A program made the position numbers and the translations under genes. Below are positions 36,008-44,213 of a DNA stretch of 64,000 nucleotides, piece by piece. This DNA comes from Halorhabdus rudnickae (lineage in GTDB: Archaea > Halobacteriota > Halobacteria > Halobacteriales > Haloarculaceae): assembly GCF_900880625.1 (NCBI RefSeq), contig NZ_CAAHFB010000005.1, positions 231,205 to 295,204 on the forward strand. Reading direction: 5' to 3'. The notes under the pieces were generated by a model. The model searched no databases. It was not told where the DNA came from and saw only the letters and a program-made list of their open reading frames with translations. How positions within the stretch are numbered: position 1 is the first letter of the stretch; each line of letters begins with the position of its first letter.

Positions 36008-36298
36008 ATGACACAACATCTCGAACTGATCGTGTTCGTGTTCTTCGCGTTAGTCACGCTCGGGAGTGCTCTCGCAATGGTCCTCGTTGAGGATATGTGG
36101 CACTCTGCGTTACTAATGGGTGTAACACTTCTAAGTATTGCAGTACATTACGTGATGTTACAGGCTGAGTTTGTCGCTGCGATGCAGGTTCTTGTATATG
36201 TCGGCGGTGTACTTATTCTGATCAGCTTCGCTGTGATGCTCACACGGAAGCAATCAACATCTGAATCTCCCTCTCGGGGTGCTAGCAACGATGACTAA
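36008..36298 (+). CDS. nuoJ: NADH dehydrogenase-like subunit J (N-terminal half)
   Basis: The 96-residue product has three helices with LVEDMWHSALLMGVTLLSIA and EFVAAMQVLVYVGGVLILIS, the typical NuoJ TM core including the YVGGVLIL segment. Haloarchaea split NuoJ into two genes; this is the J1-type half. The J2 half is not present. It is followed by a 45-residue ORF overlapping it, then nuoK. None of the other Nuo subunits is in the window. Confidence 0.85.
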   Translation: MTQHLELIVFVFFALVTLGSALAMVLVEDMWHSALLMGVTLLSIAVHYVMLQAEFVAAMQVLVYVGGVLILISFAVMLTRKQSTSESPSRGASNDD

Positions 36299-36428
36299 GT
36301 TGTCCTCTTCCCAAAGTGAAGCAGATTCATTCGGACAGAGACGATTCTATGTGGGGATGGTCCAGAATCAGCAGTTGGCCTCCCGTTGGTGGAAGGCAGT
36401 CCGGGACATATTGAGAGTGATGTACTAA
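36291..36428 (+). CDS. 45-residue ORF bridging nuoJ and nuoK
   Basis: The ORF starts at an ATG overlapping the end of nuoJ and stops overlapping the nuoK ATG (TAATG at 36426-36430). The product (MTKLSSSQSEADSFGQRRFY... ending DILRVMY) is hydrophilic and basic and does not resemble NuoJ2. Coupling on both sides suggests a translated gene, but it could be what is left after deletion of nuoJ2. Confidence 0.45.
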   Translation: MTKLSSSQSEADSFGQRRFYVGMVQNQQLASRWWKAVRDILRVMY

Positions 36429-36730
36429 TGATTGCAGTTCAATACTACCTACTACTGTCGGCAGGACTGTTCAGTATCGGGTTGTTCGGGATTTTGACCC
36501 GGCGAAACGCGTTAATGTTCTTGATGTCTGTTGAACTAATGCTCAACGCGGCAAACATAAATTTCGTTGCCTTCTCATATCAATGGGGGAATCTCACGGG
36601 GCAAACGTTCAGCCTCTTCGTCATGGCCCTCGCTGCTGCAGAGGTCGCTGTCGGACTTGGAATTATTCTTGTCTTGTACCGGAATTTCAAGGATCTCGAT
36701 GTCACAAAGGCGGCAACTATGCGCTGGTAA
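36428..36730 (+). CDS. nuoK: NADH dehydrogenase-like subunit K
   Basis: The 100-residue product has three helices. FGILTRRNALMFLMSVELML and NAANINFVAFS carry the conserved Glu of helix 2, and VMALAAAEVAVGLGIILVLY the Glu of helix 3. These match NuoK/MrpC proteins. The upstream start at 36386 would overlap the 45-aa ORF; MIAVQYYLLLSAG is the normal NuoK N-terminus. With nuoJ it forms a minimal two-subunit remnant of a complex I membrane arm, or an MrpC-like pair. Confidence 0.88.
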   Translation: MIAVQYYLLLSAGLFSIGLFGILTRRNALMFLMSVELMLNAANINFVAFSYQWGNLTGQTFSLFVMALAAAEVAVGLGIILVLYRNFKDLDVTKAATMRW

Positions 36731-36742
36731 TATTCAAAAAAT

Positions 36743-37423
36743 ATGATTCAAAACATACCAAACTGGGACGGGACGATTGCTCATTCTGGAGGATGGGCAA
36801 TCGCGGTTATCGTCATCGTACTCGTCTCGTGGGTATTCTATCGCTACTTTGCACCCCAAACGTGGCGAGAATGGGCTGGTGCTGGTGTTGTACAGGCCTT
36901 CGTAATCGCGTTGTACGCCGAAATGTTTGGCTTCCCGTTGACGATTTATCTATTGGTTCGATACTTTGGGCTCGACCGTGAGTACGTGAGCGCGAATCTC
37001 TGGTCAACACTGGTTGGCGTAGGCGAGACCGGTATGATCATCTCAATGGCACTGGGATATGGTCTTGCATTCGTTGGAATTGGCGTCTTCATTCAGGGAT
37101 GGAGGCAAGTTCATCAGGCGCGGCAAGAAGATCAGCTTGTTACTGAGGGCCTATACAGCGTAGTACGACACCCACAATATACTGGCTTATTCATTGCTCT
37201 TTTTGGTGAGGGAATTGTTCACTGGCCAACTATCTTTTCTGTCGGGTTATTCCCCATTATTGTTCTGACGTTTGTGTGGTTAGCACGCAAAGAAGAACGC
37301 GAAATGGACACTCAATTTGGTGACCGCTATCGAACATATAAACGGAAAGTTCCGATGTTTGTTCCTCGTAGTGGACAGTGGCGTCGGTTTCTCTATGAAT
37401 CACGATCAGGACCTGACCAATGA
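36743..37423 (+). CDS. ICMT/NnrU-type membrane methyltransferase
   Basis: The 226-residue protein has five to six helices. Near residue 135 it shows QLVTEGLYSVVRHPQYTGLF, and later AREEREMDTQFGDRYRTYKR-like sequence (residues KEEREMDTQFGDRYRTYKRK). These are the SAM/substrate motifs of isoprenylcysteine carboxyl methyltransferase-like proteins. It starts 12 bp after nuoK and overlaps the next gene by ATGA. Pairing with a geranylgeranyl reductase-like flavoprotein suggests modification of isoprenoid lipid or quinone, which is inference. Confidence 0.85.
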   Translation: MIQNIPNWDGTIAHSGGWAIAVIVIVLVSWVFYRYFAPQTWREWAGAGVVQAFVIALYAEMFGFPLTIYLLVRYFGLDREYVSANLWSTLVGVGETGMIISMALGYGLAFVGIGVFIQGWRQVHQARQEDQLVTEGLYSVVRHPQYTGLFIALFGEGIVHWPTIFSVGLFPIIVLTFVWLARKEEREMDTQFGDRYRTYKRKVPMFVPRSGQWRRFLYESRSGPDQ

Positions 37424-38595
37424 ATCAAAGATCCAGAATTGCGATAATAGGTGGAGGGATGGCCGGACTTGCAGCAGCTGCTGGATTCGACGACGCTGGA
37501 TTCGACGTCGAACTGTATGAGCGTCAGTCCTACGACAGCAAACGCGTTAATTGCGGAGAAGCGATGACAGCGGTATCGAAGATCCCACTCGAGCCGACTG
37601 TAGAGAACGGCTTTCTCAATCCGCTGCCAGCGATGGAAGTGGAGGTGTATGACGGAATCGACGCCGATCGCCACCACACTGGAGCCGGTACCTTTCCTGC
37701 TGCGGATACATATATAACGGACCGAAATATCGTTGAGCAGTCCTGGGCAGAACAACTCTCAGAGAAGAGTGTTGACATCCACGAAAACCAGTCTATCACA
37801 CGGACAGATTTCCACGAGTTCGCCGATGAGTATGATCTCGTCGTTGATGCAACCGGTCAGCCATCACTCTCTAGTAAAGCGCTCGGAACAACCAACGAGT
37901 ATTCAGGATATATGGTGGCGCTTAACAGTGATGTCGAAGGGGACTTCACCGAATTGTACCCGAACAGCCGGATAATTCTGGAGAACTATACTGGGTACTC
38001 GTGGGCATTCCCGAAGACATCGCAACGAGCCAACGTTGGTATCGGCTGGACGGTCAGTGATCGGCCTAGTGATTATATGAAGGCATTGAGGGATGCCTGT
38101 AAGCGGAATGGGTGGCCAGTCCCGTCGCAGGAACAGACGAACGTCGCAATCATTCCCGAGGGACCAAGCCTCGATCCCGACAGAACGTATCTTCCGGAGC
38201 ACTCTGTCGTACGGATTGGTGACGCTGCAGGTCTCGCAAACCGACTCACTGGAAAGGGGATTTCACAGGCCGTCGAATCAGGATTTCTGGCCGCAGAGCT
38301 GGCTAAAAGCGGCCAATTACACACATACCCCGACAGATTATATCAGACGATGAAAGCAGAGTATATATTCGCCACAGTTGTGAGATATTTTCTTGAAACT
38401 CGCAACTCACAGATCCTTGGATCGACAAACAGTGCGGCTTCCGGATTAGATATTGAAGACGTTGATCGGTCGCCGAGAGCGGTGGTACTGCGGCTACTAC
38501 GACATCCCATTCTCTTCACAAGCATCTTTTCGAGATCTGACGTTCTTCGACGTGTCTACGCAGGGATGACCAACCAGTGGGAACTGATCGACTGA
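37420..38595 (+). CDS. FAD-dependent geranylgeranyl reductase-like oxidoreductase
   Basis: The 391-residue protein starts with a dinucleotide-binding motif, IAIIGGGMAGLAAAAGFDDA. The second FAD motif is VVRIGDAAGLANRLTGKGIS near residue 265. RVNCGEAM near residue 43 and a PVPS region fit the geranylgeranyl reductase/FixC superfamily, which saturates isoprenoid chains of archaeal lipids or quinones. Its start overlaps the methyltransferase (ATGA at 37420-37423), so both form an operon with nuoJK. The C-terminal helical portion is typical in length. Confidence 0.82.
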   Translation: MNQRSRIAIIGGGMAGLAAAAGFDDAGFDVELYERQSYDSKRVNCGEAMTAVSKIPLEPTVENGFLNPLPAMEVEVYDGIDADRHHTGAGTFPAADTYITDRNIVEQSWAEQLSEKSVDIHENQSITRTDFHEFADEYDLVVDATGQPSLSSKALGTTNEYSGYMVALNSDVEGDFTELYPNSRIILENYTGYSWAFPKTSQRANVGIGWTVSDRPSDYMKALRDACKRNGWPVPSQEQTNVAIIPEGPSLDPDRTYLPEHSVVRIGDAAGLANRLTGKGISQAVESGFLAAELAKSGQLHTYPDRLYQTMKAEYIFATVVRYFLETRNSQILGSTNSAASGLDIEDVDRSPRAVVLRLLRHPILFTSIFSRSDVLRRVYAGMTNQWELID

Positions 38596-38778
38596 TACCC
38601 CTTCGAGAGAAATCAATATCCCCCTTCTCAAGCCGAGATTAACAATGTGTACGTGAAAGCTAGCCTCAAAGGACGCGGGTGCGTCTGACAGTTGCATTCA
38701 CGGTCGTCTGCACCGCTGCTTTCACCGAACGAGAACAGCCGTCTCGAACAGAGAATCGCTGTCGCTAACGATTGGGCT

Positions 38779-38790
38779 TTCGAATCCAAA
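38779..38790. promoter_or_regulatory. candidate copper-regulon operator, site 4 (permease)
   Basis: TTCGAATCCAAA, preceded by CT, ends 50 bp before the ATG of the YHS permease. It matches sites 1 and 2 in core and in distance to the downstream gene. Confidence 0.5.
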
Positions 38791-38839
38791 TTTTAGGGTG
38801 GTGAACAAACACATCTTCACAAGAACAAATGACAAAACA

Positions 38840-40261
38840 ATGGCCTGTGATAGTATACGTATGCCAGGCCTCGTCGGTGGTATCCTCGAGTCATTACGCA
38901 TCGGTGTCGGATTCTTCTGGGTGGCGGCGTGGGCTATCATTATGGGCCTCACGATCACGAGTTTCGTCCAGGTCTACGTCTCCAAGGAGCGAATGGCCCG
39001 AGTCCTCGGGGACGGCGACCTGAGCGGACTCATCAAGGCGACTGTCTTCGGGGCAGCGAGTAGTGGCTGTAGCTTCGGTGCGGTCGCCATCGGCAAGGGC
39101 CTGTTCAAAAAAGGTGCACACGCCGTGAATTTCATGGCGTTCCAGTTCGCCTCGACGAACCTCATCGTCGAACTTGGATTGATGATTCTAATTCTGCTGG
39201 GCTGGGAGTTCCTCCTCGCGGAACTGCTCGGCGGCCTCGTCCTCATCGCTGTCATGGCGATCATCGTTCACCTTACCCTCCCCGAGAACCTCTTCGACGA
39301 CGTTCGGAAGACACTCAACGAACGCGACCACGAATCGGGCGTCACGGAGGATCCTACCTGTGGCATGGAGGGAAAAGACGAGTACTCCCTCACGACCGAC
39401 AGCGGTGAAACGGTAAAATTCTGTTCAGAAGGGTGTATGGAGACTTACCATCAGGAAACGGCGAGCCACGGCGAGTGGCGCGACGAGCTATTGTCGTGGG
39501 GTGGCTGGTACAAGGTCGGCAATCAGTTCCGCAAGGAGTGGTCAATGATCTGGACGGACGTTATCGCGGGATTTCTCATCTCCGGGTTCGTCATCGTCTT
39601 CGTTCCCCAATGGGTGTGGAACACGCTGTTCATCCAGGGTGATGGCCTCCTCCTGACCGCTGAGAACGCGATAATGGGCGTCGCTATTGCCGTCATTAGC
39701 TTCGTTGGCAGCATTGGGAATGTCCCGTTCGCGGTCGCGTTGTGGGGTGGCGGCGTCAGCTTCGCCGGTGTCATCGCGTTCATCTACGCCGATCTCATCA
39801 CGATTCCCGTCCTCAACGTCTACCGGAAGTACTACGGTTGGAAGATCATGCTGTACATCCTCGGGGTTTTCTTCGTGACGATGGCCTTCAGTGGATTCCT
39901 CATGGAACTTCTGTTCAATGCCCTTGACATCGTTCCAAACCTGGCCGGTGGAGAAACAGCAACGGAACGGACATACTTCAAAATCGACTATACGTTCTAC
40001 CTCAACCTTATCGCGTTCGCACTCTCGGGGCTCCTCTTGTACGTCTATCGACGGGGATTAGGTGCACCCGGCCAGTACCGCGACCCCGTCTGTGGGATGC
40101 GAGTCGACGACAGCGAGCCGAGTCTCATCCACGATGGCGAGACGTACTACTTCTGCTCGAAGGCCTGCAAGCGAACGTTCGAAGAAGACCCGGCAGAATT
40201 TGCCCAACAACACCCGGCGGTCTCAGAGACGGAAACTTTCCAGAGCCACGACCGTCACTGA
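38840..40261 (+). CDS. permease (ArsP/DUF318-type) with two YHS metal-binding domains
   Basis: The 473-residue protein has two membrane halves. The first has SGCSFGAVAIGKGLFKKGAH and the second VGSIGNVPFAVALWGGGVSF, the paired signatures of the permease superfamily. Between them and at the C-terminus are Cys-rich domains: TCGMEG...KFCSEGCMETY near residue 175 and PVCGMRVDDS...YYFCSKACKRTFEE near 410, the second a clear YHS domain. The ATG at 38840 is preferred over the upstream GTGs because the operator-like site is directly before them. It is probably a metal or organometal efflux permease. A broken homologue lies at 31312-34140. Confidence 0.85.
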   Translation: MACDSIRMPGLVGGILESLRIGVGFFWVAAWAIIMGLTITSFVQVYVSKERMARVLGDGDLSGLIKATVFGAASSGCSFGAVAIGKGLFKKGAHAVNFMAFQFASTNLIVELGLMILILLGWEFLLAELLGGLVLIAVMAIIVHLTLPENLFDDVRKTLNERDHESGVTEDPTCGMEGKDEYSLTTDSGETVKFCSEGCMETYHQETASHGEWRDELLSWGGWYKVGNQFRKEWSMIWTDVIAGFLISGFVIVFVPQWVWNTLFIQGDGLLLTAENAIMGVAIAVISFVGSIGNVPFAVALWGGGVSFAGVIAFIYADLITIPVLNVYRKYYGWKIMLYILGVFFVTMAFSGFLMELLFNALDIVPNLAGGETATERTYFKIDYTFYLNLIAFALSGLLLYVYRRGLGAPGQYRDPVCGMRVDDSEPSLIHDGETYYFCSKACKRTFEEDPAEFAQQHPAVSETETFQSHDRH

Positions 40262-40389
40262 CCGCTGCGCTGTGATGTCAGGTAACGTGTCCAGTCTTTT
40301 TCCGTGTCTCGGACAATCACAACTGATACAGCGCTGTTTCGCCTATTCTGAGGTATGAGCAGGTATCACAGTAAATCGAGGTGGGATGG

Positions 40390-40989
40390 ATGAATCGACG
40401 GCGAGTTGATACAGGGGTTGGTCTTCTCGTCGCTGCCGTCGTAATCGTCGGCGGGGCACTCAGTTGGGACGCGTACCAGCAACAACAGTCGTTCGAACAG
40501 ATGGGATCGATGATGAATATGGGTACATCGATGGGGGGTATTCACGGAACGAGTCCGCTCTGGTACGTCCTCGGAACCATCCTCGTTTCAACTGTCGTCG
40601 GTGGGGGGTATCTCGTGATACGAGACGACCTCACCAGCACAGACGCGAGCGAGCGCGCACAAAAAGAGGTGACCAGTCCGGATGACCATGAGATGGCTGG
40701 ATTGCCGGAGGAAACCACCCAAACAGAGGGGGGTATCAATCCAGAGTCTCAGCCACAGGCTCGCGTACTGGACCTCTTGCCGGATGACGAACGTCGAATT
40801 CTCGAACCGGTCCTCTCCTCGCCTGGCATCACACAAATCGAACTCCGGGATCGCTCGGACTTCTCGAAGAGTAAGGTGAGCCAAACCGTGAGTGACCTCG
40901 AGAAACGCGGCTTACTATCCCGAGAGCGCCAGGGGCGAACGTATCGGATCTATCCGAGTGATGATTTGCAGCAGAATCAAGCAAAGTGA
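40390..40989 (+). CDS. membrane-anchored winged-helix regulator
   Basis: The 199-residue protein has two N-terminal helices (GVGLLVAAVVIVGGALSW and WYVLGTILVSTVVGGGYLVI) with a Met-rich outer loop (MGSMMNMGTSMGG). A hydrophilic linker and a C-terminal winged helix follow (ITQIELRDRSDFSKSKVSQT, KRGLLSRERQGRTYRIYP). This layout is common in haloarchaeal membrane regulators. The Met-rich loop could sense copper at the outer face, an inference from composition. It follows the permease with a 120-bp gap. Confidence 0.8.
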   Translation: MNRRRVDTGVGLLVAAVVIVGGALSWDAYQQQQSFEQMGSMMNMGTSMGGIHGTSPLWYVLGTILVSTVVGGGYLVIRDDLTSTDASERAQKEVTSPDDHEMAGLPEETTQTEGGINPESQPQARVLDLLPDDERRILEPVLSSPGITQIELRDRSDFSKSKVSQTVSDLEKRGLLSRERQGRTYRIYPSDDLQQNQAK

Positions 40990-41429
40990 ACTACCTAAAC
41001 CCACTCACCGGCTTTTGTTCGACCGTCGAGGATACGCTTCCCTACTCCCACGGAACCGGTTGCTTCTCTTTCTCGGATTAGTTGCCACACCCTGCCAGTC
41101 CAGTCATAGCCACCTTACTTCTCCGGTTAGGATTCGAAATATCAGCAGTTATCATCTAACCCAGCGTTTCACATTTCTAAGTTGATGAATTTTAAAGTAG
41201 ACATTAGACGCTTTCGTCTCTCAAGCACGTCAATTATATTGGACACAGATAAGAAACTGTGGATACGCTCAAGCGATGAATTCGGCATTCTGAGGACGAG
41301 GTATTCGTTCCGTGGTTTTGAAAGAGCAGAACGTTCAGAAGTGCTCGCGTCGCCTCTTGTCTTCACTTTGGATTGCTAAGAGGAAAGTGCTTGAACCATC
41401 GCCCCGTACATATCCACGGGGTAAAACCG
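40990..41429. other. gap with a possible operator-like site
   Basis: No credible gene is seen; short ORFs on both strands lack recognisable sequence. An inverse copy of the motif, ATTTCGAATCCTAAC on the minus strand (41126-41140), lies about 290 bp before the YHS gene. The last third is AT-rich. Confidence 0.35.
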
Positions 41430-41570
41430 ATGGCAACTGATCCCGTCTGTGGAATGGACGTTGACGAAACTGATGCAACAGCTACCGCCGAGTACGACGG
41501 TCAGACGTACTACTTCTGTGCCGAGGGATGCAAGGAGACGTTTACCTCGGCACCGGAAGACTACGTCTAA
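41430..41570 (+). CDS. single YHS-domain metal-binding protein
   Basis: The 46-residue protein is just one YHS domain: DPVCGMDVDETDATATAEYD and YYFCAEGCKETFTSAPEDY. Both Cys motifs (VCGM and FC...GC) are intact. The open frame upstream has no family match, so the ATG at 41430 is used. YHS proteins accompany copper ATPases and can act as metal chaperones. It is followed by the Lrp-type regulator at 41655. Confidence 0.85.
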   Translation: MATDPVCGMDVDETDATATAEYDGQTYYFCAEGCKETFTSAPEDYV

Positions 41571-41654
41571 ACGGCACAGCCACCGGGAGTACCCCGCACC
41601 TGCGTCGTAGCTCCCCCAACCCACCCCAACCCCCTTCCCCCATTCCGTCTTTCG

Positions 41655-42119
41655 ATGACTCAAATAGAAATTGACGACACGGACCGTGAAATCCTCCGCC
41701 TCTTAGCGGAAAACGCACGACGGCCGTACAGCACCATCGCTGAGGCAGTAAATCTCTCAGCATCGTCCGTTTCGGAACGCGTCCGTCGACTGGAGAAAGA
41801 TGGCATCATACGTAGATTCACCGTTGACCTTGACCTCACACAGTACGAAAATCGGATACAGGTCATGGTTCGTTTCCAAACTAAACTCGATAAAGCGGAG
41901 TCACTTCGAGAAGCAGTCATCAAGACACCATACGTCGAACACGTATACACGACAGCTGAGGGCGAGATCGTTGCCGTTGCGACGCCACCGCGTGCTATTA
42001 TTGGAAACTGGCTGCAAGAAAGTATCCCAATGAGTGATGTGCAGCGGTATGATGTCCAATTGCTGTCGAGCACCACCCGCTCAGCCTATTCCAACGCTAC
42101 TGAACTACCACAGCGTTGA
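41655..42119 (+). CDS. Lrp/AsnC-type regulator lacking the TRASH domain
   Basis: The 154-residue protein resembles the N-terminal 150 residues of the Lrp-TRASH regulator at 21625: TDREILRLLAENARRPYSTI against TDLEILSLLTADARRPFSSI. Its sequence stops at SNATELPQR, exactly where the other continues GTEFAITCAECG into the TRASH domain. It may be a natural short form or a truncated gene. It can still bind DNA and perhaps a ligand, but not metal through TRASH Cys. Confidence 0.85.
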   Translation: MTQIEIDDTDREILRLLAENARRPYSTIAEAVNLSASSVSERVRRLEKDGIIRRFTVDLDLTQYENRIQVMVRFQTKLDKAESLREAVIKTPYVEHVYTTAEGEIVAVATPPRAIIGNWLQESIPMSDVQRYDVQLLSSTTRSAYSNATELPQR

Positions 42120-42239
42120 CGTCGTGGATACGGCAATGAGTAAACAGTTTCACTGTCGCTCGCGACCAATGGTCGAACAATCTTCCGACAATGTGTATTT
42201 ATATAAATTTGTCACTATCAACCCAGTTGATAGCACACT

Positions 42240-42701
42240 TTATGACTTTCTTTGGACGACTGTTCTTTCGTTTTTGACTTCGAAGACGACCGACTGATCT
42301 GGCACCAAACAGGGCTTTTGATGCATGTCGTGTTCGTAATAGAAATTGACCGTCCCTAGTTCTTGTGTCTCAATTCCCGCATCACAGCCAGTGAGCCCAT
42401 CGCCGACTGGCTCACACGACCGGTCGTACACAACTACTCCCTCATACGTTCCTGGATCGGCCTCCGCGGGTTCGGACGACCCGACCCCATCAGTGAGGCT
42501 TCCGGCGAACGCATCTCCTGCATACCCGTCTCGATTGACCGCTAACTGACTCCCATCACTGGATGGAGATGTCGACGACTGCGAGCTACAACCCGCAAGG
42601 CCGACGAAAGTAGCGGCGCTCGCGAGCCCAAGAAATGAGCGACGCGTCCACCCCGAAGATCGGTCCGAAGCTGAGTCCATGTCCGCGGCAGTCGAATCCA
42701 T
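42240..42701 (-). CDS. Tat lipoprotein with Cys/His pattern, possible metal binding
   Basis: From the ATG at 42701 the product is 153 residues with a Tat signal (GWTRRSFLGLASAATFVGLA then GCSSQ). After a Ser-rich linker come YDRSCEPVGDGLTGCDAG and FYYEHDMHQKPCLVPDQSVV, a set of three Cys, two His and a Met that could bind copper. The ORF extends upstream, but a Tat signal sets the start. It is divergent from the Met/His-rich secreted protein at 42982 with an operator-like site between. Confidence 0.7.
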   Translation of the reverse strand: MDSTAADMDSASDRSSGWTRRSFLGLASAATFVGLAGCSSQSSTSPSSDGSQLAVNRDGYAGDAFAGSLTDGVGSSEPAEADPGTYEGVVVYDRSCEPVGDGLTGCDAGIETQELGTVNFYYEHDMHQKPCLVPDQSVVFEVKNERTVVQRKS

Positions 42702-42768
42702 ACAAGTAATAGCACACGACGATTTATTGCGGTTTCTGCTTCGACTCCACCGCTGTATCCATCTCGTT

Positions 42769-42785
42769 CTTTCGAATCCCAATTG
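42769..42785. promoter_or_regulatory. candidate copper-regulon operator, site 5
   Basis: CTTTCGAATCCCAATTG (42769-42785) matches the motif except for one extra C (TTCGAATCCCAA). It lies 68 bp before the lipoprotein start (42701, minus) and faces the region of the secreted Met/His protein on the plus strand. Confidence 0.35.
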
Positions 42786-42839
42786 CAACCGGACATCCGT
42801 CTGGGAAGCCAATTCACACGAAGAGGACCACTGAATCAC

Positions 42840-42935
42840 TCGAATTCGGCATCAACGAACGGTCTTCTCGCTGAGAAACGATTAGAACTCGCTATATACG
42901 GTCTCGAACGTTCTCCGACGCGGATTTACACCCAT
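42840..42935 (+). pseudogene. gene fragment repeated at 29988-30075
   Basis: The + strand reads NGLLAEKRLELAIYGLERS then PTRIYTHPDIPG. It is similar at protein and DNA level to the minus-strand fragment near 30.0 kb. It is not in a credible complete gene, since the frame runs into the start of the next gene at 42982. Parent gene unknown. Confidence 0.45.
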
Positions 42936-42981
42936 CCCGATATCCCCGGAGCTGTCCTACGGGTACTCGAGGCAAACGACA

Positions 42982-43305
42982 ATGACCAATCTCAAATCTG
43001 GCCGCTGGCTGCTCGTGGTGGTTGCAATCATCGGAATCGCAGTTGCACTCCCGGCGGTCAGCGCCCACGGCAACGAAACGACCGCTGACGACGCACCGAC
43101 GAACAACGCAACCGCTGAGGAGTGGGCCACGTGGATGGACGGCCACATGACCGAGCACATGGGCTCCGGTGCTGTCGAGTGGATGGAGTCACACATGGGA
43201 GTGACCGTCAATGAGATGGCCCAGGACATGGCTGACGGTGACTACCACGATGGGACGGCTGCCCACGACGCTAACGGCGGAATGGGTGGGCACGGCCACT
43301 GCTGA
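42982..43305 (+). CDS. secreted Met/His-rich protein, probable copper binding
   Basis: The 107-residue protein has a signal peptide (MTNLKSGRWLLVVVAIIGIA, cleavage near VSAHG). The mature part has MDGHMTEHMGSGAVEWMESH followed by MGVTVNEMAQDMADGDYHDG and ends GGMGGHGHC. The density of Met and His with one terminal Cys is typical of extracytoplasmic copper-binding proteins. It lies 65 bp upstream of DUF302 copy 2. Confidence 0.75.
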   Translation: MTNLKSGRWLLVVVAIIGIAVALPAVSAHGNETTADDAPTNNATAEEWATWMDGHMTEHMGSGAVEWMESHMGVTVNEMAQDMADGDYHDGTAAHDANGGMGGHGHC

Positions 43306-43369
43306 TGGACCTATAGTGTCGAAGCAACGAAGCACTTCACACACGCGAAATCAATGACTCACTAGACCG

Positions 43370-43789
43370 ATGTCATATACTATTACGACAACGATCGATG
43401 CACAGTTCGACGATGTTGTCGCCGCAGTGAACACCGCACTCCAGGACGAAGGATTTGGGGTCCTCAGTGATATCGACGTCCAAACGACCCTGAACCAGAA
43501 ACTCGACGTCGACGTCGATCGATATCGCATTCTCGGAGCGTGTAACCCGTCACTCGCCCACGATGGACTCGCTGAAGACCCAGAACTAGGGGCCCTGCTC
43601 CCGTGTAATGTCATCGTCTACGAGACAGATGGCGGTGACGTCGTCGTCAGCGCCGTCGACCCCGAACAACTGGTTGGCATCGCGGAGAACCCAGATCTCG
43701 ACGAGATCGCGGGTGACGTCCACGACCGATTCGAACGCGTCATCGCAACGGTCTCGGTCGAGTTTGGAACGACCGTGGAGAGTGAATAG
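43370..43789 (+). CDS. DUF302 domain protein, copy 2
   Basis: The 139-residue product has GFGVLSDIDVQTTLNQKL, YRILGACNPSLAHDGL and GALLPCNVIVYE, closely paralogous to copy 1. The Cys in GACNP and LLPCN are conserved between copies. It is followed two bases later by a SHOCT membrane gene, the same order as copy 1, so the pair has been duplicated as a unit. Confidence 0.88.
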   Translation: MSYTITTTIDAQFDDVVAAVNTALQDEGFGVLSDIDVQTTLNQKLDVDVDRYRILGACNPSLAHDGLAEDPELGALLPCNVIVYETDGGDVVVSAVDPEQLVGIAENPDLDEIAGDVHDRFERVIATVSVEFGTTVESE

Positions 43790-43791
43790 CG

Positions 43792-44145
43792 ATGTCGTCA
43801 TCGAATCAACTCGACACCACGACCATCGTGCTCCTCATCCTCGGGGCGATCTTCGTTTTGCCGATGCTCACGATGGGGGCCGGACTCGGTGGGATGATGG
43901 GCCACGGCGGGATGATGGGTGGGTACGGAACCACCAGCGGGTGGGGCTCCCTCGTCGGTATGCTCGTCCAACTGGCGTTCCTTCTCGTTGTACTCGGTGG
44001 GGGGTACCTCCTCTTCCGTCGGATGACGGAATCACAGTCGTCCCGAGATCCCGCGATGGAGGAGCTACGCGCAGCGTACGCCCGTGGTGATCTCACCGAC
44101 GACGAGTTCGAGGAGCGCCGGACCAGGCTCGAGCGGTCGGAGTGA
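43792..44145 (+). CDS. SHOCT-domain membrane protein, copy 2
   Basis: The 117-residue protein has two helices around a Gly/Met-rich loop (GGMMGHGGMMGGYGTTSGWG) and a C-terminal SHOCT domain (MEELRAAYARGDLTDDEFEE). It begins two bases after DUF302 copy 2. It is more like the third SHOCT protein at 51820 than the one at 28409 in its Met/His loop, which could bind copper. Confidence 0.82.
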   Translation: MSSSNQLDTTTIVLLILGAIFVLPMLTMGAGLGGMMGHGGMMGGYGTTSGWGSLVGMLVQLAFLLVVLGGGYLLFRRMTESQSSRDPAMEELRAAYARGDLTDDEFEERRTRLERSE

Positions 44146-44213
44146 ACGGCCCGACCACCGACTCCGGGGGATGCCATCGGATCCCCGAGTTCGCTGATTC
44201 CGATCGACGGGAG

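Noticed and set aside
41182..41379. 65-residue plus-strand ORF before the YHS gene
   Set aside because: No recognisable features and AT-rich; start and stop likely by chance.
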